This document shows positions 18,520-26,830 of a stretch of DNA of 64,000 bases, in pieces. The position numbers were made by a program, and so were the translations under genes. The DNA comes from Tateyamaria sp. syn59. GTDB taxonomy: Bacteria; Pseudomonadota; Alphaproteobacteria; Rhodobacterales; Rhodobacteraceae. The stretch is taken from assembly GCF_007995245.1 (NCBI RefSeq), contig NZ_VCBA01000022.1, forward strand, positions 20,389 through 84,388, given 5' to 3'. The notes under the pieces are model-generated. The model did not search any database and was not told the origin of the DNA. It saw only the letters and a list, made by a program, of their open reading frames with translations. Each line of letters starts with the position of its first letter. The stretch's first letter is position 1.

Positions 18520-18993
18520 GCTCCTCCTCCCGGCACGCCTGCAGAAATCAGGCGGCTGAACGGCACTCGAACAATCATGCGTCGGGCCATACGGACCCCG
18601 CAGGCCGCTTCGGCAGCGATTCCTGCGGCGGCACAGCTTAGATACGGTTTGGTGTGCCGCGTACGCAATGTGCCCGCCAGCGGTGCGGCATCTGCCGCGT
18701 ATTTTCCGGCCTTCTGCCGCCGATGATCCCTGCAATTGGGCGCATCCCTGCCGATGCTCAAGAGGCTTTTGGAACAGATTTGCAACGGTTTTACTTTTGC
18801 AGACACGGTGCCGCGGCGGCCGTGAATGCCGCCTTGGGCACATAAACCATGTGGGCGCCATGTGGGGCGGATGGCGGTCGTACCGCCCGCCGCAATACAG
18901 GCGGCAGCACGAGACACAAGGGTGTGCGGCGGCACCGCCGACACACGATCAAACGGCCCGAGACGGGACCAGAACCCAGAGAAAGAGACGCGC
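18520..18993. other. Divergent intergenic region (474 bp) between AsmA-like and HAD-UbiA genes
   Basis: This stretch separates two divergent operons and should hold both promoters. I see the ribosome-binding site of the AsmA-like gene near its left end and GAGAAAGAGAC before the ATG at 18994. Several short open frames cross the region, but they lack ribosome-binding sites and family similarity. No convincing sigma-70 pair, operator palindrome or RNA structure stands out by eye. Confidence 0.5.
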
Positions 18994-20538
18994 ATGACGG
19001 TCAAAAACCATGTCGAAAGCCTTTCAAACTCTGACATGACAGAGGTGCAGGGCGGCGCCCGCGCCACCGCCGTTGACGACGACACGGCTGCGGCACTTCC
19101 GAACCTGCCCGACCTCGAAACCGCTGTGGACACACCGCTGGTGGTTGACCTGGATGGCACGCTTTTGCGGTCCGACCTGCTGGTCGAAACCGCCTTTCGC
19201 CGCCTCGGCCGCGCGCCGGGCTCTGTCTTCGGCATGCTGGGCGCATTGAACCAGGGCCGCGCACCGCTCAAGGAATACCTCTGCGCAGGGGCCGACTGCG
19301 CGCCCGAAACGCTGCCTTATGACAAGACGATCCTGTCGATGATCCGCCTCGCCCAACTGGCCGGGCGCAAGGTCTACCTGGCCTCCGGTTCGCACGAGGA
19401 CATGGTCAAGGCCGTCGCCGACCACCTCGGCCTCTTCACCGGCTATTACGCGACCACCGCCACGGTCAATCTGTCGGGCCGGGCCAAGGCTGACCTGCTG
19501 GTCAAGGAGTTCGGCGAGAAGGGCTTTGACTACATCGGCAACGCCGCCGCCGACCTGCCGGTTTGGGAACACGCGCGCCAACCCATCGCCATCCGCACCC
19601 CGCCCAGCGTCTCTTCACGGCTGCGCAAGATGGCCCCCCACGCCCAGTTCATCGAAGATCGCGGCGCCACCCTGCGCGACTGGGCCCGGCAATTCCGGGT
19701 GCATCAATACGCCAAGAACGCGCTGATCTTCGTTCCGATGATCGCCGCCCACGCGCTCAGCTTCCAGAACCTGTTCATCTCGGTGGTGGCCGCACTGGCC
19801 TTCTGCATGGCGGCCTCAGCCTGCTACATCCTGAACGATCTCGTGGACCTGCAGGATGACCGCGCCCACCGCACCAAACGCAACCGTCCACTGGCGCGGG
19901 GGGACATCCCCCTGATCCACGCCATGCTGGCGATACCCATCCTCCTGGTCCTCGCCGGTGTTCTGGCACTCTCGATCTCATGGGCCTTCACCGTGGTCCT
20001 TTCGGCCTATTTCGCGATGACGACAGCCTATTCCTTCTACCTCAAACAGGTTCTGCTGGTGGACGTGCTCACGCTCGCCGGGCTCTACACCATGAGGCTG
20101 CTTGGCGGTGCCGTCGCCTTCGGCGTCACGCTGTCGTCCTGGCTGCTGGTCTTTGCCCTGTCGATCTTCGTCTCGCTGGCGCTGATGAAGCGCTTTGTCG
20201 AACTGACGGCCTGCGCCGACGCCGACCGCGCCTCGCCCGAGAACCGGGATTACGAAAACGTCGACCTCAGCATGATCGCAGCACTCTCGGCGGCGGCAGG
20301 CTTCAACGCGGTGACGGTCCTTGCGCTCTATGTCTCGGGCCACACGGTCACGCAGCTTTACAGCCGCCCCGAAATCCTTCTGCTGGTCTGCCCGATCATG
20401 ACCTACTGGATCGGCCGCGCCCTCATCCTCGCGCAGCGGCGGCAGATGCAGGACGACCCGGTGGTCTTTGCCATCAAGGACCCGATGAGCCGGATCAGCG
20501 GCCTTGCCATGCTGGCCGTCTTCGTGCTTGCGATCTGA
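18994..20538 (+). CDS. HAD phosphatase-UbiA prenyltransferase fusion (decaprenyl-phosphate phosphoribosyltransferase-like)
   Basis: The 514-residue protein starts with a HAD hydrolase domain (about 48-205) with motif DLDGTLL (52-58) and ends with a UbiA-type domain (about 235-510). The UbiA part has the first Asp-rich motif NDLVDLQDD (281-289), followed by RNRPLARGDI (297-306), and the second motif region VDVLTLAGLYTMR (356-368), in about nine membrane helices. The UbiA part resembles the Rv3806c/NoeC group, which joins phosphoribosyl pyrophosphate to a polyprenyl phosphate; the HAD part could remove the 5-phosphate. The product would be polyprenylphosphoryl-ribose, the substrate of DprE1/DprE2, encoded just downstream. 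The ATG at 18994 is preceded by GAGAAAGAGA; an upstream in-frame start at 18826 lacks a ribosome-binding site. Confidence 0.8.
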   Translation: MTVKNHVESLSNSDMTEVQGGARATAVDDDTAAALPNLPDLETAVDTPLVVDLDGTLLRSDLLVETAFRRLGRAPGSVFGMLGALNQGRAPLKEYLCAGADCAPETLPYDKTILSMIRLAQLAGRKVYLASGSHEDMVKAVADHLGLFTGYYATTATVNLSGRAKADLLVKEFGEKGFDYIGNAAADLPVWEHARQPIAIRTPPSVSSRLRKMAPHAQFIEDRGATLRDWARQFRVHQYAKNALIFVPMIAAHALSFQNLFISVVAALAFCMAASACYILNDLVDLQDDRAHRTKRNRPLARGDIPLIHAMLAIPILLVLAGVLALSISWAFTVVLSAYFAMTTAYSFYLKQVLLVDVLTLAGLYTMRLLGGAVAFGVTLSSWLLVFALSIFVSLALMKRFVELTACADADRASPENRDYENVDLSMIAALSAAAGFNAVTVLALYVSGHTVTQLYSRPEILLLVCPIMTYWIGRALILAQRRQMQDDPVVFAIKDPMSRISGLAMLAVFVLAI

Positions 20539-20549
20539 CGAGCCACCTC

Positions 20550-20969
20550 ATGTTCAAGTCCCTGTCCCAAGGCCACCCGATTGCGCGCTACGCGGTCACC
20601 GCCGTCCTGTCCGTGCTGGCCAACCTGATCGCGCAAGAGGCGACGGTGCAAAGCCTGCCCACGGCACACCTGATGGTGTCCATCGTCGTTGGCACGCTTG
20701 TCGGCTTCTTCATGAAGTACGTCATCGACAAAACATGGACCTTCCGCGAGGCCTATACGTCTCCCCGCGGCGAGGCGCAGCGCATCACCCTCTCGGGCCT
20801 GTTCAGCGTGGCGACCACGATCATCTTCTGGTCATTCGAACTGGGCTTCTACGCCATCTGGCAGACGGACTTTGCCAAGTATCTCGGCGCCGTCATCGGC
20901 CTCAGCATCGGCTACGTCCTGAAATTCTGGCTCGACCGTCGCCACGTGTTCCGCGAGGCCACGGTATGA
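20550..20969 (+). CDS. GtrA family membrane protein
   Basis: This 139-residue protein has four predicted transmembrane helices and GtrA family signatures: YAVTAVLSVLANLIAQE, GFFMKYVIDKTWTF in the middle, and the C-terminal IGYVLKFWLDRRHVFRE. GtrA-like proteins assist polyprenyl-linked sugar translocation or anchor the enzymes that use them. In mycobacteria Rv3789 sits directly upstream of dprE1, and the same order is seen here. It starts 11 bp after the HAD-UbiA stop, and its stop overlaps the start of the DprE1-like gene (ATGA), so the genes are translationally coupled. A flippase-like or scaffold role for the arabinose donor is inferred. Confidence 0.82.
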   Translation: MFKSLSQGHPIARYAVTAVLSVLANLIAQEATVQSLPTAHLMVSIVVGTLVGFFMKYVIDKTWTFREAYTSPRGEAQRITLSGLFSVATTIIFWSFELGFYAIWQTDFAKYLGAVIGLSIGYVLKFWLDRRHVFREATV

Positions 20970-22291
20970 AGGATCTCAGCGGTTGGGGCCGGTATCCCCG
21001 CCTGTCCGGGCCACTTGGCATGGCACGGGACACTGGTCCTGCGGCCACTGCCACAGCGACGCTACCCGGCGTGATTGCCCGCGGCCTCGGCCGATCCTAC
21101 GGAGACGCAGCCATCGGGCGGGACAATACGATTGACGCCACCGGATTAAACCGGATGCAGTCCTTTGACCCCAAAACAGGCATCCTGGCGGTCGAGGCGG
21201 GCGTGCCCCTCGCCGACATCATCGACACTTTCCTGCCGCAGGGCTACTTCCCCTGCGCTGTCCCCGGCACGCGCTTTGTCACTGTCGGCGGCATGATCGC
21301 CTCGGACGTGCATGGCAAGAACCAGCATATCCACGGCACCTTCGGCGACCATGTGGCATGGCTGATGCTCGCGCTGCCCGACGGGCGGGTCATGCGGTGC
21401 GGCCCCCAGGAAAACGCGGACCTCTTCAAGGCAACCATCGGCGGCATGGGCCTCACCGGCACGATCCTGTCCGCAGGCTTCCGGCTCAAACAAGTCGAAA
21501 CCGGCTGGATCCGCCAAACCACCCACGTCGCCGCCAGTCTGGGCGAGGCGGTGCAACTCCTCAGCCAAACCGCCAACGCCACCTACACCGTCGCCTGGAT
21601 CGACGTTCTGGCCCGCGGCGCGTCCCTTGGCCGCTCCCTGATCCTCGAAGGGGCACACGCCACAGCCGACGACCTGCCATGGGGCGACGTGCGCTTTCCG
21701 CCCTCCACCAATGGCCGCCTCGCCGTGCCCATGGACATGCCCGGCTGGCTTCTGAACGGCATGACCGTCCGCGCCTTCAATGAACTCTACTACCGAAACG
21801 GCGCGCGCAAGGCCGGGCAGACCACCACCGTCCCATGGGACAGCTACTTCTTCCCGCTCGACGGCATCGCGCATTGGAACCGCATCTACGGGCGGCGCGG
21901 TTTTGTCCAACACCAATGCGTCATCCCCGAGGCCAAAGCTGAAAGCGTCGTCGCGGGCATCCTCGAACGGATCTCCCGCCACGGGGCAGGGTCCTTCCTC
22001 GCCGTCCTCAAACGGCTCGCACCGGGATCAGGCCTCATGTCCTTCCCGATGGAGGGGCTGACGCTCGCCCTCGACATCCCGTTCAGCGAAAAACTGAAAC
22101 CGCTGCTGGCCGAGATCGACGCACTTGTCGTCGACGCAGGCGGCCGCCTGTATCTCGCCAAGGATGCCACCCAATCGCCCGCGACCTTCGCAGCGGGCTA
22201 CCCCAATCTCGACCGATTCAAAACGCTCCGAGACGAGATTGGCGCAACGGGCCGCATGGCCTCAAAACTATCGGAAAGACTTGGACTATGA
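20966..22291 (+). CDS. dprE1: Decaprenylphosphoryl-beta-D-ribose oxidase-like FAD protein (DprE1-like)
   Basis: The 441-residue flavoprotein closely follows the DprE1 pattern: RGLGRSYGDAA near the N-terminus, SDVHGKNQHIHGTFGDHV around the FAD-linked region, and C-terminal LSFPM-like MSFPMEGLTLALDIP with GGRLYLAKDA. DprE1 oxidises the C2' hydroxyl of polyprenylphosphoryl-ribose to a keto intermediate, the first half of epimerisation to polyprenylphosphoryl-D-arabinofuranose. The lysine equivalent to the mycobacterial catalytic Lys is kept (Lys399, in LAKD). The position of the cysteine targeted by benzothiazinones is alanine (Ala368). It overlaps gtrA and the DprE2-like gene by 4 bp each. Other D-arabinono-lactone-oxidase-type enzymes are possible but would not explain the neighbours. 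Confidence 0.85.
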   Translation: MKDLSGWGRYPRLSGPLGMARDTGPAATATATLPGVIARGLGRSYGDAAIGRDNTIDATGLNRMQSFDPKTGILAVEAGVPLADIIDTFLPQGYFPCAVPGTRFVTVGGMIASDVHGKNQHIHGTFGDHVAWLMLALPDGRVMRCGPQENADLFKATIGGMGLTGTILSAGFRLKQVETGWIRQTTHVAASLGEAVQLLSQTANATYTVAWIDVLARGASLGRSLILEGAHATADDLPWGDVRFPPSTNGRLAVPMDMPGWLLNGMTVRAFNELYYRNGARKAGQTTTVPWDSYFFPLDGIAHWNRIYGRRGFVQHQCVIPEAKAESVVAGILERISRHGAGSFLAVLKRLAPGSGLMSFPMEGLTLALDIPFSEKLKPLLAEIDALVVDAGGRLYLAKDATQSPATFAAGYPNLDRFKTLRDEIGATGRMASKLSERLGL

Positions 22292-23049
22292 CGGACACGG
22301 ATCGGCACAATTCGCCGAAAAGCCTGCTTGTGGTGGGCGGCACCTCTGACATCGGGCGGGCGGTCGCGTCCACCTATGCCGCACGGGGGTGGCAGGTCAC
22401 CCTCGCCGCACGCGACACCGAAGGGGCCGGGCGCAACGCCGACGACATCCGCACCCGCACCGGCGCGCATCAGGTGGCGGTCCAGCACCTCGACATCCTC
22501 GACACCGGCAGCTTCGAGCCGTTCCTCGACGGCCTCGACGCGCTGCCAGACACGGTGGTCTGCGTCGTCGGCATGCTTGGCGACCAGACCCGCGCACAGG
22601 AAGACGCGGACCACGCCACCACCGTCATGCGCACCAATTTCGAAGGGCCCGCGCTGTTCCTTGAAATGGCCGCGGCCCGCTTCGCTGCACGCGGGCACGG
22701 CCTGATCGTCGGCGTCAGCTCGGTCGCGGGCGACCGGGGGCGGGCATCGAACTACGTCTACGGCGCGGCCAAGGCCGGGTTCAGCGCTTACCTGTCGGGC
22801 CTGCGCAACCGGCTGGGCAAAACCGACGTCCACATCGCAACCGTCAAACCCGGCTTCGTCAACACCAGCATGACCGCCGACATGGACCTGATCGGCCCGC
22901 TCACGGCAGAGCCCGAGGCGGTCGCCGACCGCATCGCAGCCCTCGAAACCCGACCCTCCGACGTCGTCTATGTCCTGCGCGCGTGGCGGCTCGTCATGTT
23001 CATCATCCGCGCCATCCCCGAAGCCCTGTTCAAAAAGCTCAGCCTGTGA
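22288..23049 (+). CDS. dprE2: SDR family decaprenylphosphoryl-2-keto-ribose reductase-like (DprE2-like)
   Basis: The 253-residue short-chain dehydrogenase has the nucleotide motif GGTSDIG (17-23), the catalytic Ser in VSSVAGDRG (Ser144/145), and Tyr158 and Lys162 in YGAAKAGFSAY. The VSSVAG...SNYVYGAAKAG stretch closely matches mycobacterial DprE2. It would reduce the keto intermediate made by DprE1 with NAD(P)H to give polyprenylphosphoryl-D-arabinose. It overlaps the dprE1-like stop by 4 bp. On sequence alone it could be another SDR, but its position directly after DprE1 makes DprE2 much the likeliest. Confidence 0.83.
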   Translation: MTDTDRHNSPKSLLVVGGTSDIGRAVASTYAARGWQVTLAARDTEGAGRNADDIRTRTGAHQVAVQHLDILDTGSFEPFLDGLDALPDTVVCVVGMLGDQTRAQEDADHATTVMRTNFEGPALFLEMAAARFAARGHGLIVGVSSVAGDRGRASNYVYGAAKAGFSAYLSGLRNRLGKTDVHIATVKPGFVNTSMTADMDLIGPLTAEPEAVADRIAALETRPSDVVYVLRAWRLVMFIIRAIPEALFKKLSL

Positions 23050-23059
23050 GGTGCCCGGC

Positions 23060-24643
23060 ATGTCACGATTAAGCAGCTCTCCCATCACCCTCGCCACATG
23101 GGCCACCACGCTCATCTGCGCTGCCCTCTTGGTGGCGCCCGGGGTCACCGCCTCGTCCATGTATTTCAACGACATCCTGATCTTCCTCGACGGCGCCTAC
23201 CGCGTGGTCGAAGGGCAGGTGCCCAACCGCGACTTCCACACAGCACTCGGCCCCCTAAACTTCTACCTGCCCGGCTTGGGCTACTGGCTGACCGACCGGC
23301 TCGGCATGGCAATGCCCGTGGGCATGGCGGCGCTTATGCTGGTGACGGCACCCATTATCGTCCACGTCTTCGGCACAAGGCTGCGCCCCCTGATCGGCGT
23401 ACCACTTGCCATCTTCCTCGTGCTCTTGCTCGCCACCCCCATGAACCCGGGCGAGATCCCGGCCAAGATCTCTTTCGCCATGTTCTACAACCGCATCGGC
23501 TGGGCGCTTCTGGGCGTGCTGCTGGTGCTGCACCTGCAACCATCACAACCCGTACGCGGGCAGGGGTGGCTCGACGCCGGATCGGCAGCCATCCTGACCA
23601 TGCTGCTCTTCTATACCAAGATGACCTACGGCGTCGTCGCCCTCAGCTTCCTCGCCATCCTGCTGCTGCAACGCGCGCAGCGCGGTTGGGCGGCTGGGGC
23701 CATCGGGCTCTGCATCGCCATCGGCCTGCTGGTCGAGGCGATCTGGGGCGGCACGCGCATGCACATCGCCGACCTGATCGAAGCAACCAAGGTCAGCGGC
23801 GTCATCGAATCCTACATCTACGTGCGCTCCTTCATGCGGGTATCCGGCGAATACATCGTCTTCGCCCTTATCGCAGGCCTCGCGCTCTGGCATCGCCCGC
23901 ACATCACCGACATCCTGTTCTACCTGCTCTGCGGCACCGCGGGCTTTGCTCTGATCAACCAGAACTTCCAGCACATCGGGATCATCACCATGCTGGTCGG
24001 CGGCGCCGTCGCGGCAGAGATCATGATGCGGCACAAACGACCGAATGCCTCCATCACGATGAAAAGCCTCGTCCAAGGCGCCCCCCTTGCCATCAGCGTC
24101 CTGCTCCTGCCCATCGCGCTGTCATCCGCAGCAGCGGTCGGCATCCACGCTTACATGGCCAGCATCCGCGCAGGCTTCGCGCTCGAAACGCCGAACGGCA
24201 CGGACATCCGCATCGTCAACATCTTCAACCGAGGCCAATACGACTTCTACCGCCGCTACGGTCAAAGCCTCGGCAGCGGTGCGGCCCTCATTGCCTCGTT
24301 GGAAAAGCCCGATGCGCGCGTGCTGGTGATGGACTTCGTCAGCCCCTTCGCGTCACTCGCGGGCCTACCGCCCCAAGACGGCGGCAACGCCTGGATGCAC
24401 GACAACCGCAATTTCGACATGCAGGTCCACTTGCCCGCCGAAGAGATGCTGGGCGGCGTCGACGTGGTCATGATCCCAAAACAGCCCGTGGCCGAGGGGA
24501 CCACCCAGAAGATGCGGCAAATCTACGGCCCCTATCTCGAACGGTATTTCGAGCAGACGCGCAGCACCAACTTATGGATCCTCTACGAACGCCGTCCGGT
24601 GCCGGAGGCCGTCACCCGACCCACCGGCCCGCAAAGCAGCTGA
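23060..24643 (+). CDS. Polytopic membrane protein, candidate GT-C (arabinosyl)transferase
   Basis: This 527-residue protein has about eleven membrane helices and a C-terminal soluble segment of about 130 residues. The first extracytoplasmic loop carries an acidic motif (MYFNDILIFLDGAYRVVEGQVPNRDFHTALGP is the region, residues about 33-64), the place where GT-C glycosyltransferases have their catalytic acid. It follows the DprE2-like gene by 10 bp, the position held by the arabinofuranosyltransferase aftA (Rv3792) after dprE2 in mycobacteria. Direct similarity to AftA is not apparent and the protein is shorter (AftA is about 640), so use of an arabinose donor is an inference from synteny. The chosen ATG gives a short N-tail before the first helix; an earlier in-frame start lies within dprE2. 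Confidence 0.68.
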   Translation: MSRLSSSPITLATWATTLICAALLVAPGVTASSMYFNDILIFLDGAYRVVEGQVPNRDFHTALGPLNFYLPGLGYWLTDRLGMAMPVGMAALMLVTAPIIVHVFGTRLRPLIGVPLAIFLVLLLATPMNPGEIPAKISFAMFYNRIGWALLGVLLVLHLQPSQPVRGQGWLDAGSAAILTMLLFYTKMTYGVVALSFLAILLLQRAQRGWAAGAIGLCIAIGLLVEAIWGGTRMHIADLIEATKVSGVIESYIYVRSFMRVSGEYIVFALIAGLALWHRPHITDILFYLLCGTAGFALINQNFQHIGIITMLVGGAVAAEIMMRHKRPNASITMKSLVQGAPLAISVLLLPIALSSAAAVGIHAYMASIRAGFALETPNGTDIRIVNIFNRGQYDFYRRYGQSLGSGAALIASLEKPDARVLVMDFVSPFASLAGLPPQDGGNAWMHDNRNFDMQVHLPAEEMLGGVDVVMIPKQPVAEGTTQKMRQIYGPYLERYFEQTRSTNLWILYERRPVPEAVTRPTGPQSS

Positions 24644-24646
24644 CGG

Positions 24647-24665
24647 GCAGGGCGCTCAGCCCTGC
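24647..24665. terminator. Hairpin between convergent operons
   Basis: GCAGGGC and GCCCTGC form a perfect 7-bp stem around the loop GCTCA between two convergent genes. It overlaps the last codons and stop of the OpgD-like gene. No long T-run follows on either strand, so it is only a possible bidirectional terminator. Confidence 0.35.
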
Positions 24666-26287
24666 TTGCCCGGCTCGACCTCCGCATCCATCAGCCACGT
24701 CTCGGTCAACGCACGGTCCCGGTGCTTCAGAAAGGCGCGCAGGCTCACGGGCTCCGGGCCAGTCTGGACGAAATCAAACATCAGGCGCCACCGCTCGGTG
24801 CCCACGATGGGATAGGCGTCGATGGGCTCCACGATCCGGCCATTCAGCGCGTCGATCACCGGCTCGACACCACTGTCACGATCCAGCCCCGTCAGCGAAG
24901 GACCCTCGAAATCGACAACCATCTTGTCCACCCCTTCGGGCAGCGGATCGCCGGGCACACCGCCCTCGCCCTGCCGCGTTGCCACGACCCAGGCGACACC
25001 ATCGGGCTGCGGATCCCGCGCGCGCCACTCGATGTCATAATCGAACCGGAACTCCGCACCCTTCTGGGTCGGCCCCTCCGGCACCCAATAGGCCACCACG
25101 TTGTCAAAAGTCTCGTCAGTCGTGGGGATCAGGAACAGCTGCACCTGGCCTGCTCCCCAATCGCCCACAGGCTTCACCCAGGCCGAGGGGCGGCGGTTGT
25201 AGAACACGCCATCGTCCTGATAATGCTCGAACTTGCGGTCACGCTGGATCAGACCAAATCCCTTGGGGTTCTGATCCATGAAACTCGACGTGCTGACGCG
25301 TTCGGGATTGCTCAGCGGACGCCAGATCCGCTCACCATTGCCGGTGGCCAGCGCCAAGCCATCGCTGTCGTGGATTTCGGGGCGCCAGTCATCGCCGCCC
25401 GCGCGGTCACGCTCGGAATACCAGTACATGCTGGTCAGCGGGGCCACACCCAGACGCTGCACATCCTCACGCAGGAACAGATGAGCCGAGATGCGGGTCA
25501 GATGCCCGCCATAGGCCGCATTGCGCACCACACCAAAACGGTAGGCACCGGTGATCGACGGGCCGTCCAGCTCCGCCCAGATCGACAGCTCCTCGTCCTC
25601 CTTCTCGGGCGGGCCAAGCCAGAAGGCGGTGAAGCGCGGGAATTCCTCGGGCACGTCCAGCCCTGTGTTGACCGCAATACCCCGCGTCGACAGCCCGTAT
25701 TGCGCCTCCGGCCCATCGGTCCGGAAGTAAGAGGCGCCCAGAAACGAAATCCAGTCCGGCTCGAGCCCCGGACGCATGACGCGGAAGCCGGCAAAGCCAT
25801 AGCCCTCGGGCAGATCAAAGGCCGGGTTGTCCTCGGGCATGGAAAAGAAGTCGCGGACGAAAGGCACCTCATGCGCCGTGCCCGCCTCGTCCCGGATATA
25901 GATCTTGACCGGCTCGGGAAAGAACCGACCCGGATGAAACAGCTGCACCGGCGCCTTGTTGCGACCCACATAAAGCGTCGCGTCGGGACGGAACTGGATC
26001 TGCCAGTGGGCGCTGTAATTGACCCGCTCGATCAGGTCCGGCGCGGGGATCTCGACCGGCTCGAACGGTTGAGTGGCCGCGGTACGCGCCTTCTCCACCA
26101 GCCGCTCGAACGTCATCGGTCCATCTGCCGCCGCCGCACCCGACCGCGCACTGTTCCACAGACCGATGGTCAGGAACGCCGCCGACCCCGCCAGCACCGC
26201 GCGCCGGGACGGTTGTGCGACGGCGCTGCGGGCCGCCGTGCGTTGATTTGCCGATACTCTTCCGGATGTCCGATCAAAAAATCTCAT
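24656..26287 (-). CDS. opgD: Glucan biosynthesis protein (OpgD/OpgG, MdoG family), Tat-exported
   Basis: The 543-residue protein has a twin-arginine signal (SRRAVLAGSAAFLTIGLW, Arg28-Arg29) with cleavage near residue 54, then the MdoG domain: FERLVEKAR, APVQLFHPGRFFPEPVKIYI, FSMPEDNPAFDLPEGYGFAGFRV, LTSMYWYSERDRAGGDDWRPE and IHDSDGLAL. OpgG/OpgD are periplasmic proteins shaping osmoregulated periplasmic glucans; the Tat signal favours the OpgD type. No opgH synthase lies in the window, so it either works with one encoded elsewhere or has been recruited to another glycan made by the neighbours. It converges with the DprE operon. Confidence 0.85.
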   Translation of the reverse strand: MRFFDRTSGRVSANQRTAARSAVAQPSRRAVLAGSAAFLTIGLWNSARSGAAAADGPMTFERLVEKARTAATQPFEPVEIPAPDLIERVNYSAHWQIQFRPDATLYVGRNKAPVQLFHPGRFFPEPVKIYIRDEAGTAHEVPFVRDFFSMPEDNPAFDLPEGYGFAGFRVMRPGLEPDWISFLGASYFRTDGPEAQYGLSTRGIAVNTGLDVPEEFPRFTAFWLGPPEKEDEELSIWAELDGPSITGAYRFGVVRNAAYGGHLTRISAHLFLREDVQRLGVAPLTSMYWYSERDRAGGDDWRPEIHDSDGLALATGNGERIWRPLSNPERVSTSSFMDQNPKGFGLIQRDRKFEHYQDDGVFYNRRPSAWVKPVGDWGAGQVQLFLIPTTDETFDNVVAYWVPEGPTQKGAEFRFDYDIEWRARDPQPDGVAWVVATRQGEGGVPGDPLPEGVDKMVVDFEGPSLTGLDRDSGVEPVIDALNGRIVEPIDAYPIVGTERWRLMFDFVQTGPEPVSLRAFLKHRDRALTETWLMDAEVEPGKQG

Positions 26288-26596
26288 TCTGGGGCCTAAC
26301 CACGCTCACATACTGGGTTTCAGGGGATCAACTGTTGCAGAGTGTATAGAGGCGTGTGATCCGCCATCAATTTTGCCCCGGCGATCCGGCGCGAAGCTGC
26401 CGAAACAGGGCAGGGTGCCGCCAAAATCCGCCTGTAGGACGCTCTTTTTCCGTGCGTTCAGGGTCGGGCGGCCGTTCCCGCGCCACTTTCGGCAAAGCCC
26501 CGCCAGTGCGCACCCGGCACCTGCAATCCACACACAACATGCGCATGCTTGATGCGTACGTACTTTGCGCCTACCTTCACATCACAGGAGCCGCCC
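26288..26596. promoter_or_regulatory. Intergenic region with candidate ccdAB operator
   Basis: This 309-bp gap lies between the divergent opgD-like and ccdA genes. A perfect 10-bp palindrome CATGCGCATG occupies 26538-26547, and a second palindrome GTACGTAC lies at 26556-26563, both 35-60 bp before ccdA. CcdAB complexes repress their own promoter by binding palindromes at this position, so these are candidate operators. AGGAG precedes the ccdA ATG. Nothing else is recognisable. Confidence 0.4.
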
Positions 26597-26830
26597 ATGA
26601 ACACGCAAAACCGCCGCAAACCGACCAACCTGTCGCTCGACAACGCGCTTCTGTCCGAAGCCCGCGCGCTGGACGTGAACCTGTCACGTGCGGCAGAGCA
26701 GGGGATACGGGCCGAGGTGCAGCGCGCGCAGACGCGGCTCTGGCAGCAGGAAAACGCAGCGGCGCTGGCCAGCTCAAACGCCCATGTCGACCAGAACGGC
26801 CTCCCGCTGTCACGCTTCCGCCAGTTCTGA
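26597..26830 (+). CDS. ccdA: CcdA-type antitoxin
   Basis: The 77-residue protein matches CcdA: a ribbon-helix-helix start (KPTNLSLDNALLSEARALDVNLSRAAEQGI, residues about 8-37) followed by a C-terminal toxin-binding tail with the conserved NAHVDQNGLPLSRFRQF ending. CcdA neutralises the gyrase poison CcdB and represses the operon. It is preceded by CAGGAG at the proper distance. Its TGA shares one base with the ATG of ccdB (TGATG), so toxin translation is coupled. A CcdAB pair about 11 kb from repA fits post-segregational stabilisation of a replicon. Confidence 0.9.
   Translation: MNTQNRRKPTNLSLDNALLSEARALDVNLSRAAEQGIRAEVQRAQTRLWQQENAAALASSNAHVDQNGLPLSRFRQF

Noticed and set aside
23098..25281. 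A 727-codon plus-strand open frame overlapping the GT-C candidate and OpgD gene
   Set aside because: It is made almost wholly of Arg/His/Pro/Ala, lies out of frame with the clear membrane protein, and runs across a convergent gene pair.
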